NCBI GenBank assembly: GCA_026986785.1
Contig: JALSNW010000011.1
Location: forward strand, 1-51,775
DNA from: Deltaproteobacteria bacterium
GTDB taxonomy: Bacteria; Desulfobacterota; Dissulfuribacteria; Dissulfuribacterales; QOAL01
Reading direction: 5' to 3'
Length of the DNA: 51,775 nucleotides
This document shows positions 41,762-50,537 of this stretch, in pieces. A model generated the notes under the pieces. That model did not search any database and was not told the origin of the DNA. It saw nothing but the letters and a program-made list of their open reading frames with translations. A program made the translations under genes and the position numbers. How positions within the stretch are numbered: the first letter of the stretch is position 1; the number at the start of each line of letters is the position of its first letter.

Positions 41762-42838
41762 ATGATACAAAACATATTGATCAGGGGGACAAATTGGATT
41801 GGAGATGCCATAATGACCTTCCCGGCCATTACGTTTCTCAAAGGGCTCTTCCCATCAGCCCATCTGGATATTATGGCTAGGCCGTGGGTCGCCCAGGTCT
41901 ACAAGTGTCATCAGGCTATTCGGCAGGTCATCGTCTGCCAGCCAGGTTCTGGCCTGGCAGGGAGGATGTCAGCGCTTTACAGCTCTACAAGGAAGATAAG
42001 GTGCAAGGGTTACGAAATGGGCATAGTCTTACCAAATTCATTTGAATCGGCCCTTGTCTTCAAGTTGGCCGGTATCCCAAATATCCTCGGCTACTGCACT
42101 GATCTCAGAAGAATTCTACTCGATCGTGCAGTGCCTGTCCCTGGAGACAAGGAAGACAGGCACCATGTCTTTTACTATCTGGATCTCGTCAGGAACCTGG
42201 CAAGAGACGAGTTGAGAGTCGATCCCTCGGTATTGGAATTGGGACTATCCATCCCCAGTGAGGAAAAGGAAAAGGCCAGGCACTTTCTGCAAGGTCTCTC
42301 AAGAGACAAAGGCCTTGGAAAAGACGGCCTGTTTGTGGGATTCAATCCAGGAGCTGCCTATGGTCCTGCAAAATGTTGGCCTGTTTTAAGGTTCAGACAG
42401 CTTTCAAGGCTCCTTTTGGCCAAATTTTCCTCCAGGCTCCACATCCTGATATTCGGTACTCACAGGGAGGAGAAGATAGCTGAACAGATAAGGCAAGAGG
42501 ACCCTGAAAGGTTGACAAATCTTTGTGGGAAGACCACCCTCATGGAGGCGATTTCGTTGATCAGGGAACTGGATCTTCTCGTAACCAATGATTCTGGTCT
42601 GATGCACGTGGGGGCGGCATGCTCTGTACCATTGGTGGCAATATTTGGATCAACCAATCCAGTCGCCACTGGACCCTGGTCCAAGAATGCTACTATAATT
42701 AGCCACGATCTGGATTGTGCACCTTGTAAGAACAGGACATGTACCAGGCAGTTCCAGTGCATGTTGGGAATAAGCGCTGAAGAGGTCTTCCAGGTCTGCA
42801 GGGATAAACTCTCTTTCAAGGTCGAGGGGTTAGGATGA
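41762..42838 (+). CDS. waaF: ADP-heptose:LPS heptosyltransferase II
   Basis: GT9-family glycosyltransferase, 358 aa, adding the second heptose to the LPS inner core at the cytoplasmic face of the inner membrane. N-terminal motif LIRGTNWIGDAIMTFPA; ADP-heptose site with GFNPGAAYGPAKCWP; and TNDSGLMHVGAA followed by ALFGST-like AIFGSTNPVATGP. The ATG is preceded by GAGGAAAATCA. It overlaps gmhB as ATGA. It starts a run of heptose genes: waaF-gmhB-waaC, then hldA further on. The WaaF versus WaaC call rests on the N-terminal motif RGTNWIGDA. Confidence 0.92.
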   Translation: MIQNILIRGTNWIGDAIMTFPAITFLKGLFPSAHLDIMARPWVAQVYKCHQAIRQVIVCQPGSGLAGRMSALYSSTRKIRCKGYEMGIVLPNSFESALVFKLAGIPNILGYCTDLRRILLDRAVPVPGDKEDRHHVFYYLDLVRNLARDELRVDPSVLELGLSIPSEEKEKARHFLQGLSRDKGLGKDGLFVGFNPGAAYGPAKCWPVLRFRQLSRLLLAKFSSRLHILIFGTHREEKIAEQIRQEDPERLTNLCGKTTLMEAISLIRELDLLVTNDSGLMHVGAACSVPLVAIFGSTNPVATGPWSKNATIISHDLDCAPCKNRTCTRQFQCMLGISAEEVFQVCRDKLSFKVEGLG

Positions 42839-43410
42839 GAAAGGCCGTGTTCTTGGATAGGGATGGGACGATAAACGAGGAAGTCGAATATCTGGACGAT
42901 CTTGGTGATCTCAGGATCATAAAGGGTGCATACAAAGGGATAAGGCTTCTGAACCATGCAGGCTTCAAGGTGGTGGTGATTACAAATCAATCAGGGGTGG
43001 CAAGGGGGTTTTTTTCAGAGGAGTTTGTCAACCAGGTTCATGGGCGGCTGTCCTATATGTTGGGGCAAAGGGGGGCTGTTGTGGACAGGTGGTTGTTTTG
43101 TCCCCATCATCCAGAAGTTGGTAGCCCTCCATTCAGGAGGGTTTGTCGCTGCAGAAAGCCTGGCATTGGCCTGGTTGAAAAGGCAGCCTCTGAGCTCGAT
43201 ATCGATGTGGAAGGGTCGTTTTTCATCGGAGATTCTCTCTCAGACATACGAACCGCCTGGAATGCCGGCATGGGAAGCATTTTGGTGCTTACCGGCCATG
43301 GCAAAGCTGTCTTCGATTCCCTTTCAGACGAGGAGCTTTGCCAGATTGATTTTATCGCACATGACCTTTTTGACGCCAGCAGATGGATAGTGCAGGGCAG
43401 GAAACGATAA
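42835..43410 (+). CDS. gmhB: D-glycero-D-manno-heptose 1,7-bisphosphate phosphatase
   Basis: HAD-superfamily phosphatase, 191 aa, removing the 7-phosphate in ADP-heptose synthesis. HAD motif I FLDRDGTIN (nucleophile and acid Asp), motif II VVITNQSG, and motif IV with GDSLSDI. The zinc-binding loop is present as CPHHP followed by CRCRKPG, typical of GmhB. GAGGGG lies a few bases before the ATG, and the gene overlaps waaF by four bases. Its end overlaps waaC by 28 bases. Confidence 0.93.
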   Translation: MRKAVFLDRDGTINEEVEYLDDLGDLRIIKGAYKGIRLLNHAGFKVVVITNQSGVARGFFSEEFVNQVHGRLSYMLGQRGAVVDRWLFCPHHPEVGSPPFRRVCRCRKPGIGLVEKAASELDIDVEGSFFIGDSLSDIRTAWNAGMGSILVLTGHGKAVFDSLSDEELCQIDFIAHDLFDASRWIVQGRKR

Positions 43411-44453
43411 AACCAGAACATATCCTCATAATAAAGCTCAGTGCCCTGGGCGATGTGGTCCAGGCCTTACCAGTGCTCAGTGCAGTGAAAAAATGTTGGC
43501 CTACGACAAGGGTGGACTGGATCACGGCAGAGGTGGGTGCAGGGCTTCTAAATGGCCATCCACTCTTGGACAGGGTTATCATCTATCCGAGGAAAAGACT
43601 TGGCAGGTTGGCTGTAAATCCCCTTTCGTGGCCAATGCTTGCAAAAGAGATCTTCGAGCTATCCAGTGGGTTGAAAACCGGTTGTTACGACATGGCCCTC
43701 GATTTGCAAGGGCTTTTCAAGAGCGGTCTGATAACCCTCTTGTCTGGTGCCAGGCAACGTGTGGGTTTTGCAGGGGGTAGAGAGGCCAGTTCCTTGTTTC
43801 TTAACAGGAAGTTGCCGAAATACGACCTTGATCAGCATGCTGTGCTGAGGTATTTGAAGGCAGCAGCGTATCTGGGTGTCGATGTTGAGGAGGTAGAATT
43901 CGATCTTGGTCTCTCAGAAAAAGACCTGGACGAAGCAAGGTATTTCATTCGGGCAAGGGGGCTCGCGCCCAGGGGATTCGTCCTCCTCATCCCAGGTACC
44001 ATTTGGCAGACCAAGCGATGGAGCCTCGAGGGTTTTTCATCTGTCTCAAGGCTCATCGACAAGCGTTTTGGGCTAAAATCCCTTGTAGTGGGCTCGAATT
44101 CGGATTCCGGCCTGGCCGAAGAGATCGTTCGAAGGAGCAGGGGATCGGCACTGGATATTACCGGAAAAACCCCACTGAGGCTCTTGGCATCCCTATGTAG
44201 CTTTGCGGCTACGGCTGTCACCACCGATACAGGACCAATGCACTTGGCGGCGGCAGCTGGGTTGAGGGTCATTGCGATCTTTGGTCCTACGGCCCCTTGG
44301 AGGACTGGGCCTTTTGGCAAGGGCCATGTCATAGTAAGGAAGGGCCTGTCTTGCAGCCCTTGTTTCAAGAGACGATGCCCTACTACCAAATGTATGGCCA
44401 GCGTTACCGCCGAGGAGGTCTTGGCTGGAGTCGAAAAGATACTTTCATCGTAA
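43383..44453 (+). CDS. waaC: LPS heptosyltransferase I-type enzyme
   Basis: GT9 enzyme, 356 aa, expected to add the first heptose to Kdo-lipid A. N-terminal motif ILIIKLSALGDVVQALPVL, a WaaC-type signature; then DLQGLFKSG, IPGTIWQTKRWS and TDTGPMHLAAAAG with IFGPTAPWRTGP. The ATG lies 28 bases inside gmhB. The ribosome binding site is weak, so coupling to gmhB is likely; a slightly later non-AUG start cannot be excluded. The last part is Cys-rich (CSPCFKRRCPTTKC), common in this family. Confidence 0.9.
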   Translation: MDSAGQETIKPEHILIIKLSALGDVVQALPVLSAVKKCWPTTRVDWITAEVGAGLLNGHPLLDRVIIYPRKRLGRLAVNPLSWPMLAKEIFELSSGLKTGCYDMALDLQGLFKSGLITLLSGARQRVGFAGGREASSLFLNRKLPKYDLDQHAVLRYLKAAAYLGVDVEEVEFDLGLSEKDLDEARYFIRARGLAPRGFVLLIPGTIWQTKRWSLEGFSSVSRLIDKRFGLKSLVVGSNSDSGLAEEIVRRSRGSALDITGKTPLRLLASLCSFAATAVTTDTGPMHLAAAAGLRVIAIFGPTAPWRTGPFGKGHVIVRKGLSCSPCFKRRCPTTKCMASVTAEEVLAGVEKILSS

Positions 44454-44500
44454 TGGTCCTTGGGATCGGTTGGGCCTGGGTTGCTAAAAAATTTAATGAC

Positions 44501-44530
44501 TTGTTTTTTCATGAGCCTGTTAACTATAAT
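44501..44530 (+). promoter_or_regulatory. Promoter ahead of the Trm112-like/hldA genes
   Basis: TTGTTT, 18-base spacer, perfect TATAAT, ending 46 bases before the Trm112-like ATG. The strong -10 suggests a new transcript start after waaC. Confidence 0.5.
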
Positions 44531-44575
44531 TCCTTTCAGCTTTTTGAACAGAAACTTGTGAGCAGGGAGTATATC

Positions 44576-44779
44576 ATGGCCAAAACCATCAGTAGGGAAC
44601 TTCTGGACATACTCGCTTGTCCCAAATGCAAGGGCCAAGTCCACCTGGATGAGGAAGGCCAGGGCCTTATTTGTCAACACTGCAAACTCGTTTACGAGAT
44701 CAGACAAGGTATCCCAATCATGCTTGTGGACGAGGCAAAAGCCTTGGGAGAATTGGTTGCCAATGAAGATGGCAAGTGA
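44576..44779 (+). CDS. Trm112-like zinc-ribbon protein (YcaR family)
   Basis: 67-aa protein of the Trm112/YcaR (DUF343) family. It shows ISRELLDILACPKCKG and the second pair CQHC, so the four zinc-ligand cysteines are complete, followed by YEIRQGIPIMLVDEA. Eukaryotic Trm112 activates methyltransferases; bacterial members are small and poorly characterised and often lie beside LPS genes (as in the lpxK-kdsB region of enterics). ATG at 44576 with GGGAG upstream. Its stop overlaps the start region of hldA by 11 bases. Confidence 0.9.
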   Translation: MAKTISRELLDILACPKCKGQVHLDEEGQGLICQHCKLVYEIRQGIPIMLVDEAKALGELVANEDGK

Positions 44780-45785
44780 TCCAGAACTCAAGGAGCGGTT
44801 GAGTGCTGCCGTTGCATCCTTTTCGTCGTTGTCCATATTGGTAGTGGGTGACATAATGTTGGACCAATTCGTTTGGGGAGAGGTATGCAGGATTTCCCCC
44901 GAGGCTCCAGTTCCTGTGGTAAATGTGCAGGATGAGACCTTTCTCCTGGGCGGAGCAGCCAATGTGGCCAACAATCTTAGGACACTCGGTGCCAAGGCCT
45001 GTCTTTCTGGTATCGTAGGAGACGATTCTTTTGGTGAGATCCTTCGATCATTGGCCCAACACAACCATATCGACACCCAGGCAATGGTCGAGACCAGTAG
45101 GCCCACCACCCTCAAGACCAGGATAGTGGCCAGGGGGCAGCAGGTGGTTCGGGTAGACAGGGAAAGAAGCCACAAGGCCTCCAAGGCCACCTCTGATGCC
45201 CTTATATCCAATATGGAAGGGATATTGGATAGGTGCCAGTGCATAATCATCTCCGACTATAACAAGGGGGTGGTCTCCAAAGAGGTCATGGCCTTCCTTT
45301 CCAGCAAGGCAGAAGAGGGGGGCTTGCCTCTTCTTGTAGATCCCAAGCCCCAAAATTACCAGCTATACAGAGGGCTGAGTGTCATAACCCCGAATGAAAA
45401 AGAGGCCAAACAGATGTCAGGCCTCGAGGTGGGCCGGGAAGAAGACCTTGTCAGGGTTGCCGAGGAGATCGCCGCTGGTACAGGGGCCAAGGGTGTGCTC
45501 ATAACCAGGGGGGCCAAGGGGATGGCCCTGTGGCAGGCGGACGGCAGGATGTTTTCCATTCCCACCATGGCAAAAGAGGTCTTTGATGTAACAGGTGCTG
45601 GTGATACGGTCATATCCGTAGTGGCCCTTGGGCTTGCTGCAGGCCTGGGTATGTGTGAGGCAGCATACCTGGCCAATATAGCAGCAGGCATTGTCGTAGG
45701 AAAAGTTGGGACTGCTGCAGTGGACAGAGAAGAGCTTTTGGACGCCATCCAACAGGCGACCCTGAGAACCCCGAAGGCTTCTTGA
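44769..45785 (+). CDS. hldA: D-glycero-beta-D-manno-heptose-7-phosphate kinase
   Basis: PfkB/ribokinase-family sugar kinase, 338 aa, acting in ADP-heptose synthesis. The N-terminal GDIMLDQFVWG, the LLGGAANVANNLRTLGA substrate region, DPKPQNYQLY, ITPNEKEAKQMSG and the catalytic DVTGAGDT are all clear. Only the kinase domain is present. The adenylyltransferase half found in fused HldE is missing, so a separate hldC must exist elsewhere. I chose the ATG at 44769; an ATG six bases earlier is possible. It overlaps the Trm112-like gene. Confidence 0.92.
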   Translation: MASDPELKERLSAAVASFSSLSILVVGDIMLDQFVWGEVCRISPEAPVPVVNVQDETFLLGGAANVANNLRTLGAKACLSGIVGDDSFGEILRSLAQHNHIDTQAMVETSRPTTLKTRIVARGQQVVRVDRERSHKASKATSDALISNMEGILDRCQCIIISDYNKGVVSKEVMAFLSSKAEEGGLPLLVDPKPQNYQLYRGLSVITPNEKEAKQMSGLEVGREEDLVRVAEEIAAGTGAKGVLITRGAKGMALWQADGRMFSIPTMAKEVFDVTGAGDTVISVVALGLAAGLGMCEAAYLANIAAGIVVGKVGTAAVDREELLDAIQQATLRTPKAS

Positions 45786-45796
45786 TATCTTTTTCA

Positions 45797-46381
45797 ATGG
45801 CAGTGCAGTACAGCAGATACAGAAGACCATCCCCACCACCCCTTGCAAAATTGATTTCAGGTCTTATCCTTGCTTCTTCAGTCTCCCTCGAGGGGATACA
45901 GGGATATCTTGAAGACGTATTCGGCAAGATCACCTCAAGGACTGAGACAAGGCCTTTTGTGTGGACGAGATATTATCAAAGAGAAATGGGTGGAGGACTG
46001 GGAAGGATATTCTTGGCATTCGATACCCTGGTTACCCAGGATTGTCTGACAGACATGAAATACAAGGCGATGTCACTGGAAGACAAATGGAGATTGGATG
46101 GTCGGCGCCAGGTTAACATAGATCCTGGCATCCTTACTGCCGAACGGCTCGTATTGGCCACCACCAAGAATTTTACCCATAGAATCTATTTGGACAGGGG
46201 GATCTTTGCAGATCTCACCTTGGTATACAAGAAAGGCGGTTTCATGCCATTGGAATGGACATATCCAGATTACAGGCAGGAGTGGTCCTTGGCCTTTTGG
46301 GACATGGTGAGAAGGGATTATCTGTTAGAACTTCGGAAGTTACAGCACGATGAGAAACATCAGGGAGAAGTAGATGCTTAG
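45797..46381 (+). CDS. DUF4416 family protein
   Basis: 194-aa cytoplasmic protein matching the DUF4416 pattern: LAKLISGLILA near the start, TRYYQREMGGGL, RRQVNIDPGIL, LATTKNFTHRIYLDRGIFADLTL and EWTYPDYRQ. The function is unknown. The family is found mainly in deltaproteobacteria and some other anaerobic phyla, which supports the taxonomic reading of this window. The ATG at 45797 is used; a TTG at 45782 that overlaps the hldA stop is an alternative, with GAAGG a few bases ahead. It overlaps yicC by eight bases, so it belongs to the hldA-yicC transcript. Confidence 0.82.
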   Translation: MAVQYSRYRRPSPPPLAKLISGLILASSVSLEGIQGYLEDVFGKITSRTETRPFVWTRYYQREMGGGLGRIFLAFDTLVTQDCLTDMKYKAMSLEDKWRLDGRRQVNIDPGILTAERLVLATTKNFTHRIYLDRGIFADLTLVYKKGGFMPLEWTYPDYRQEWSLAFWDMVRRDYLLELRKLQHDEKHQGEVDA

Positions 46382-47255
46382 AAGCATGACGACCTTTGCA
46401 AGGAAGGCTGTTGCAGGCAAGGACTGGTCTGTGACTATGGAACTGAGATCGGTAAACTCCCGGTTTTTTGATGCCCGTATCCGTATTCCAAGAGAGCTTG
46501 CCAGCCTGGAGGAAAGGATACGAAAATTTCTGAAAGAGCATCTTGGCAGGGGGCGTGTGGATTTTTTCCTTCAATATGAATCCCTTGATGAGGTGCCTGT
46601 CGCCTTTATACCCAAGATAGATCTGGCAAGGAATTATTTGGAGGCAGTGGAGATGCTCTCGAATGGGTGTGATAAACCGATTGATGTGGGGATGAAGGAT
46701 CTGCTTTTTCTGCTCAAGGACGTGATAGCCTCCAGAGAAGAGGAGGTAGATACCTCAGGGGTGTGGGAAAAGATAGGCCCTGTATTGGAAGAATTGGTGA
46801 ACTCTGCTTCTGAGATGGCCAAGAGAGAGGGGGCGGCAACGGAGAATGACATCAAGATACGGCTTGCCAGGATCCAGGAACTGGCAGCAGAGATTTCCAA
46901 GAGGACGATGGAGAATTTTGAAAAACAGGCACAGGCCATGAGGGAGAGGATAGCAACCCTTATGAAGGATGTTCCTGTCGATGAGATCAGGATTGCTCAG
47001 GAGGCAGCCATACTGGCCGATCGTCTGGATATAAATGAAGAATTGGTAAGATTGGAAAGCCATATCAGCCAGTTTTACAAATATCTCGAAATGGAAGAGG
47101 ATGTAGGACGTAAGTTGGATTTTCTCGTCCAGGAGATTTTTCGAGAGGTCAATACCATGGCCTCTAAGTCGGCAGATGCTGCTATTTCCCACCACGTGGT
47201 CGAAATCAAGGCAGAGCTGGAAAAGATACGGGAACAACTTCAGAATGTTGTATAG
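46374..47255 (+). CDS. yicC: YicC-family endoribonuclease-like protein
   Basis: 293-aa cytoplasmic protein of the YicC family. It starts with MLRSMTTFAR, has ELRSVNSRFFDA, and ends with the conserved block EEDVGRKLDFLVQEIFREVNTM and KAELEKIREQLQNV. YicC of E. coli is linked to RNA turnover and fitness in stationary phase, and the related YloC is a ribonuclease. Length is normal. It overlaps the DUF4416 stop by eight bases. In many bacteria it precedes remA and gmk, as here. Confidence 0.93.
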   Translation: MLRSMTTFARKAVAGKDWSVTMELRSVNSRFFDARIRIPRELASLEERIRKFLKEHLGRGRVDFFLQYESLDEVPVAFIPKIDLARNYLEAVEMLSNGCDKPIDVGMKDLLFLLKDVIASREEEVDTSGVWEKIGPVLEELVNSASEMAKREGAATENDIKIRLARIQELAAEISKRTMENFEKQAQAMRERIATLMKDVPVDEIRIAQEAAILADRLDINEELVRLESHISQFYKYLEMEEDVGRKLDFLVQEIFREVNTMASKSADAAISHHVVEIKAELEKIREQLQNVV

Positions 47256-47275
47256 TTAGGAAAACAGGTTATTAT

Positions 47276-47383
47276 CACGGGCATGGCAGACCGGTGGGCC
47301 GATTACTCGATCTGTTTGGCTCGATAAGAGGCAATGCCCCAGTGATAGGCTCTTTGCCCTGAAATAGCCAAGGATTGCCGGTC
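47276..47383 (+). other. Possible structured leader between yicC and remA
   Basis: In the 167-base gap, CACGGGCAT (47276-47284) can pair with ATGCCC then GTG (47334-47344), and GACCGG (47289-47294) with CCGGTC (47378-47383). The two helices cross, which fits a pseudoknot. It matches no riboswitch I know. Chance pairing is a real possibility. Confidence 0.25.
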
Positions 47384-47422
47384 GTGTCAAATGACTAAAG
47401 ATTCTTGATGAGGTAAACGAAT

Positions 47423-47704
47423 ATGAGCTGTAGATGTAAGCTGTTGAATATAGGTTTTGGTAACACGGTTGTGGCAGACAGGGTGGTAGCCATTGTCAAT
47501 CCTTCTTCCGCCCCTATGAAGAGGTTGAGGGAAGAGGCCAAAAACAATAGCAAGTTGATAGATGCCACCCAGGGCCGTCGGACCCGTTCCATCGTCATTA
47601 CAGATAGTAACCATGTGATCTTGTCTGCCATCCAGGCTGAGACCATTTCCCAGCGCCTGAGTGCGGATGTCTTGACCAAGGCAGAGGAAAAGGATCCAAA
47701 ATAG
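47423..47704 (+). CDS. remA: RemA-like (DUF370) regulator
   Basis: 93-aa protein of the DUF370/RemA family. [31 protein letters not shown] and [17 protein letters not shown] are the conserved parts. In Bacillus RemA is a DNA-binding activator of biofilm matrix and osmoprotection genes and forms ring-like oligomers; its role in deltaproteobacteria is not known. The ATG has GAGG seven bases ahead. The short MSCRC start is unusual for the family, which normally begins directly before LLNIG. It lies 16 bases before gmk. Confidence 0.88.
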   Translation: MSCRCKLLNIGFGNTVVADRVVAIVNPSSAPMKRLREEAKNNSKLIDATQGRRTRSIVITDSNHVILSAIQAETISQRLSADVLTKAEEKDPK

Positions 47705-47720
47705 GGAGGCCTTTCATCTC

Positions 47721-48356
47721 ATGGATCGGGGAGATCTCTTTGTCATTTCTGCGCCTTCAGGGGCAGGCAAAAGCACTTTATGCAATAGACTGATGGAGAG
47801 ATTGCCTGGTCTTGTCTTCTCTGTCTCTCATACCACACGCCCTCCCAGAAAGGGCGAAGTGGACGGCAAGGATTATTTTTTCGTCAGTGAGAAGGAGTTC
47901 GAACGGCTTGTAACCAAAGGTAAATTTCTGGAATGGGCCAGGGTTCATGGACATTTCTATGGAACCTCGAGGGATCATGTCATGGAGTTTCTATCCAGGG
48001 GTATGGATGTCATCTTGGATATAGACGTGCAGGGGGCAACACAAGTCAGGGAGAAATTTCCTGGTGCTGTGACTATATTCATATTGCCTCCGTCGTGGAC
48101 GGTGCTGGAAGAGAGACTGTTGAGGCGTGGGAGCGAGGACATGGACTCTGTTCGAGTGAGGTTGCGAAATGCCTTGAAAGAAATGGAAGAGGTAGCAAAT
48201 TATACCTATACCATTGTGAACGATAAGCTTAATGAGGCAACAGACAATCTGGTGGCCATAGTTGTTGCTGTAAGGTGTAGAACAGCCAGGGTCCTCGCCT
48301 CAAAGATAGACATGACTGCTCTTCATCCAGGTCCTGATTCCTGGTTTCTCAAGTGA
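47721..48356 (+). CDS. gmk: Guanylate kinase
   Basis: Converts GMP to GDP, 211 aa. P-loop SAPSGAGKSTL (about 8-18), GMP-binding HTTRPPRKGEVDGKDYFF, and DIDVQGATQVR with the lid region after it. Length is normal. The ATG follows remA by 16 bases. The C-terminus is slightly longer than the minimal family fold. Confidence 0.96.
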   Translation: MDRGDLFVISAPSGAGKSTLCNRLMERLPGLVFSVSHTTRPPRKGEVDGKDYFFVSEKEFERLVTKGKFLEWARVHGHFYGTSRDHVMEFLSRGMDVILDIDVQGATQVREKFPGAVTIFILPPSWTVLEERLLRRGSEDMDSVRVRLRNALKEMEEVANYTYTIVNDKLNEATDNLVAIVVAVRCRTARVLASKIDMTALHPGPDSWFLK

Positions 48357-48432
48357 GAGATATGATGGTGCCCTGTTTTCAACAGCAGCCATATGGCCCC
48401 CAGGGAAGATCCTTGTGTATAAGATTTAGGGA

Positions 48433-49218
48433 ATGAGAACAGGTCGTCAGACCAAGAATTATAGCCTTACCGAGCCTGTAACCGTATGGGGGGTGCATCC
48501 AGTCGAAGAATGCCTCAAGGTGAGGCCATCTGCCTGCCAGTCCATCGTGTTGCTTCCATCCTTTGGAAGGAAAAAGAATCAGGCTCGCCTGAAACGTCTC
48601 ATGAGGGAATCGGGTGTAGAGTTTTCCCAGGTAGCCGATTTCAAAGGTCTTGGGCTTCCAGATCATGTCGTGCACCAGGGGATAGTGGCTCTTGTGAAGC
48701 CCTTTTGGTTTACAGGTCCAGAAGGACTCATTGCACAAGTCCTTCATACAGGTAAACCATTGTTGGTCTGTGACCAGATCTCCGATCCACAAAACCTCGG
48801 TGCGATCATAAGGGCATCTGCTGCTCTCGGGGCTACGGGCATAGTCTTGTCAAGACGACACTCGGCAGGGATCACAGGTACTGTGATAAAGGCCTCGGCA
48901 GGAGCCGTGTTTCACATGGATGTGGTCATGACCCAGAATATTCCCCGTGCACTCAGGGAGATGAAAGAGGCTGGTCTGTGGATCTTCGGCCTTGACGCCA
49001 TGGCCGACGTTGATATTCATCACGCGGATCTACACTCTATCCCCTTGGCCCTGGTAGCAGGCTCTGAGCAAAAAGGACTCAGGACTACGGTCAAAAAAGA
49101 GTTGGATCTCCTGGTGAAGATCCCTATGAATCCAGAAGTGGATTCACTCAATGTTTCATGCGCGGTCTCTATCGCACTATATGAATGCAATAGACAGAGA
49201 TCAGGAGTTTCAAATTGA
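48433..49218 (+). CDS. rlmB: 23S rRNA (guanosine-2'-O)-methyltransferase RlmB-like
   Basis: SPOUT-class methyltransferase of the TrmH/RlmB family, 261 aa. The N-terminal substrate-binding domain starts near VWGVHPVEECL. The knotted domain shows DQISDPQNLGAIIRASAALGA, LVAGSEQKGLR and IPMNPEVDSLNVSCAVSIALYE. RlmB methylates G2251 of 23S rRNA; assignment to this target over other TrmH-like sites is by overall similarity. The ATG lies directly after TAGGGA, so spacing is poor, but an in-frame stop just upstream excludes a longer form. Confidence 0.88.
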   Translation: MRTGRQTKNYSLTEPVTVWGVHPVEECLKVRPSACQSIVLLPSFGRKKNQARLKRLMRESGVEFSQVADFKGLGLPDHVVHQGIVALVKPFWFTGPEGLIAQVLHTGKPLLVCDQISDPQNLGAIIRASAALGATGIVLSRRHSAGITGTVIKASAGAVFHMDVVMTQNIPRALREMKEAGLWIFGLDAMADVDIHHADLHSIPLALVAGSEQKGLRTTVKKELDLLVKIPMNPEVDSLNVSCAVSIALYECNRQRSGVSN

Positions 49219-50537
49219 AGACAAACGTTTTTTACAGGATGTTCTCATCTCTTGGAGAGATCATGGCAAGTCCGGTATTGAAACGCCTTTCTTTTATTGG
49301 TGGCAAGGCCGGTGAAATATGGGAACAACGCATGGGTAACCTACCTCCTTGGATAATTCGGGCCGCCCCGTTCGACTTGTGGATCCACGGCGTGTCGGTG
49401 GGAGAGATCTCGGTTGTTCAGGCCGTGGTGGAGAGGGTGAAAAAACAGGCCCCAGAGATCAGTATAGTGGTTTCGTCTTTTACCGAGACCGGGGTGGCAA
49501 GGGCTGAAAAGGTCCTTGGGGACAGCTGCAAGATCATTGCCTATCCCCTGGACCTCCCAAGGGCTGTCGAGAGGTGTGTCTCGGTCTTGAAACCACGGGT
49601 CTATGCCTGTGTTGAAACAGAGCTCTGGCCGAACCTAATAGCCTGCGTCAAGGAACACGGGGCGCGTTCTCTCCTTTTGAATGCCCGGATTTCCCCAAGA
49701 TCATTCAGAATCTATAGAAAGATAAGGGCATTCATTGCACCGGTTCTGAAACAATTCGATCAGATTTGTGCTATTTCCCCGATTCACGCAAGAAGGCTCG
49801 AAAACCTGGGGGCGGACAAGAGCCGATTGGAGATAACAGGGAATGCGAAATATGAATTGCTCCTGGACAGGCCCGACCTGGAAAAGGCAGGCATCTTGAG
49901 AAGACGCCTGGGTATTCCTGGCAATATGAAAGTGGTGGTGTTTGGTAGTCTCAGGGGAAGAGAGCATCAGATGATCATGCCGGTCATGAAGAGGCTCTGT
50001 AAAGACAGGAGAGACATATTCATGGTGGTCGCGCCAAGACACATGGGCAAGATAGGAGATATCGAGAGGGTAGCAGGCGTAAACGGTCTCAAGTGCCAAC
50101 TTCTCAGCAAGATACTCGAAGAAGGCGACAGGCCCGATCCATATGATACTGACATTTTGCTTGTGGACAGGATGGGTTATCTTTTCGATCTTTACGGATT
50201 GTCCACCTGTGCCTTTGTGGGCGGCTCCCTCGTGCCATTTGGTGGACAAAACGTCATGGAGCCTGCGGCCTGGAGAAAACCAGTGGTATTTGGCCCTTAT
50301 ATGTTCAATTTCGAAGAGGCAGCAAGCCAACTCTTGGAAGAAGGTGGAGGGATGGAGGTCAAGGATGCCAACGGCCTTTTTTCAGTCCTGAACGAGCTCT
50401 TGCGCGACAGGGATCGTTGCAGCAAGAAGGGGGAGCTTGCCAGAAAGAGCCTTGAAGGGCTTGCTGATTCAGCGGCCACGACCCAGGCTGAGCGTATCCT
50501 ACAGTATTTGGAACTTCAACCAGGTTGTTACAAGTAG
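49215..50537 (+). CDS. waaA: Kdo transferase (3-deoxy-D-manno-octulosonic-acid transferase)
   Basis: Adds Kdo to lipid IVA at the inner membrane, the first step of the LPS inner core; 440 aa. The GT30 N-domain shows WIHGVSVGEI and VETELWPNLI with LLNARISPRS. The C-domain has FGSLRGREHQ, APRHMGKI and the donor site FVGGSLVPFGGQNVMEPAAW. The TTG start overlaps the rlmB stop (TTGA) and has CAGGAG about eight bases ahead. An ATG eight codons later is an alternative. The number of Kdo residues transferred cannot be told. Confidence 0.93.
   Translation: MKTNVFYRMFSSLGEIMASPVLKRLSFIGGKAGEIWEQRMGNLPPWIIRAAPFDLWIHGVSVGEISVVQAVVERVKKQAPEISIVVSSFTETGVARAEKVLGDSCKIIAYPLDLPRAVERCVSVLKPRVYACVETELWPNLIACVKEHGARSLLLNARISPRSFRIYRKIRAFIAPVLKQFDQICAISPIHARRLENLGADKSRLEITGNAKYELLLDRPDLEKAGILRRRLGIPGNMKVVVFGSLRGREHQMIMPVMKRLCKDRRDIFMVVAPRHMGKIGDIERVAGVNGLKCQLLSKILEEGDRPDPYDTDILLVDRMGYLFDLYGLSTCAFVGGSLVPFGGQNVMEPAAWRKPVVFGPYMFNFEEAASQLLEEGGGMEVKDANGLFSVLNELLRDRDRCSKKGELARKSLEGLADSAATTQAERILQYLELQPGCYK

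Noticed and set aside
44297-44575. Upstream extension of the Trm112-like frame
   Set aside because: It overlaps the end of waaC and gives non-family sequence. The ATG at 44576 has a ribosome binding site and begins the conserved domain.
43832-45250. 472-codon open frame on the minus strand across waaC, the Trm112-like gene and hldA
   Set aside because: It is antisense to three well-supported genes with clear family motifs, and its translation shows no domain and is rich in Ser, Thr and Pro as mirror frames often are.
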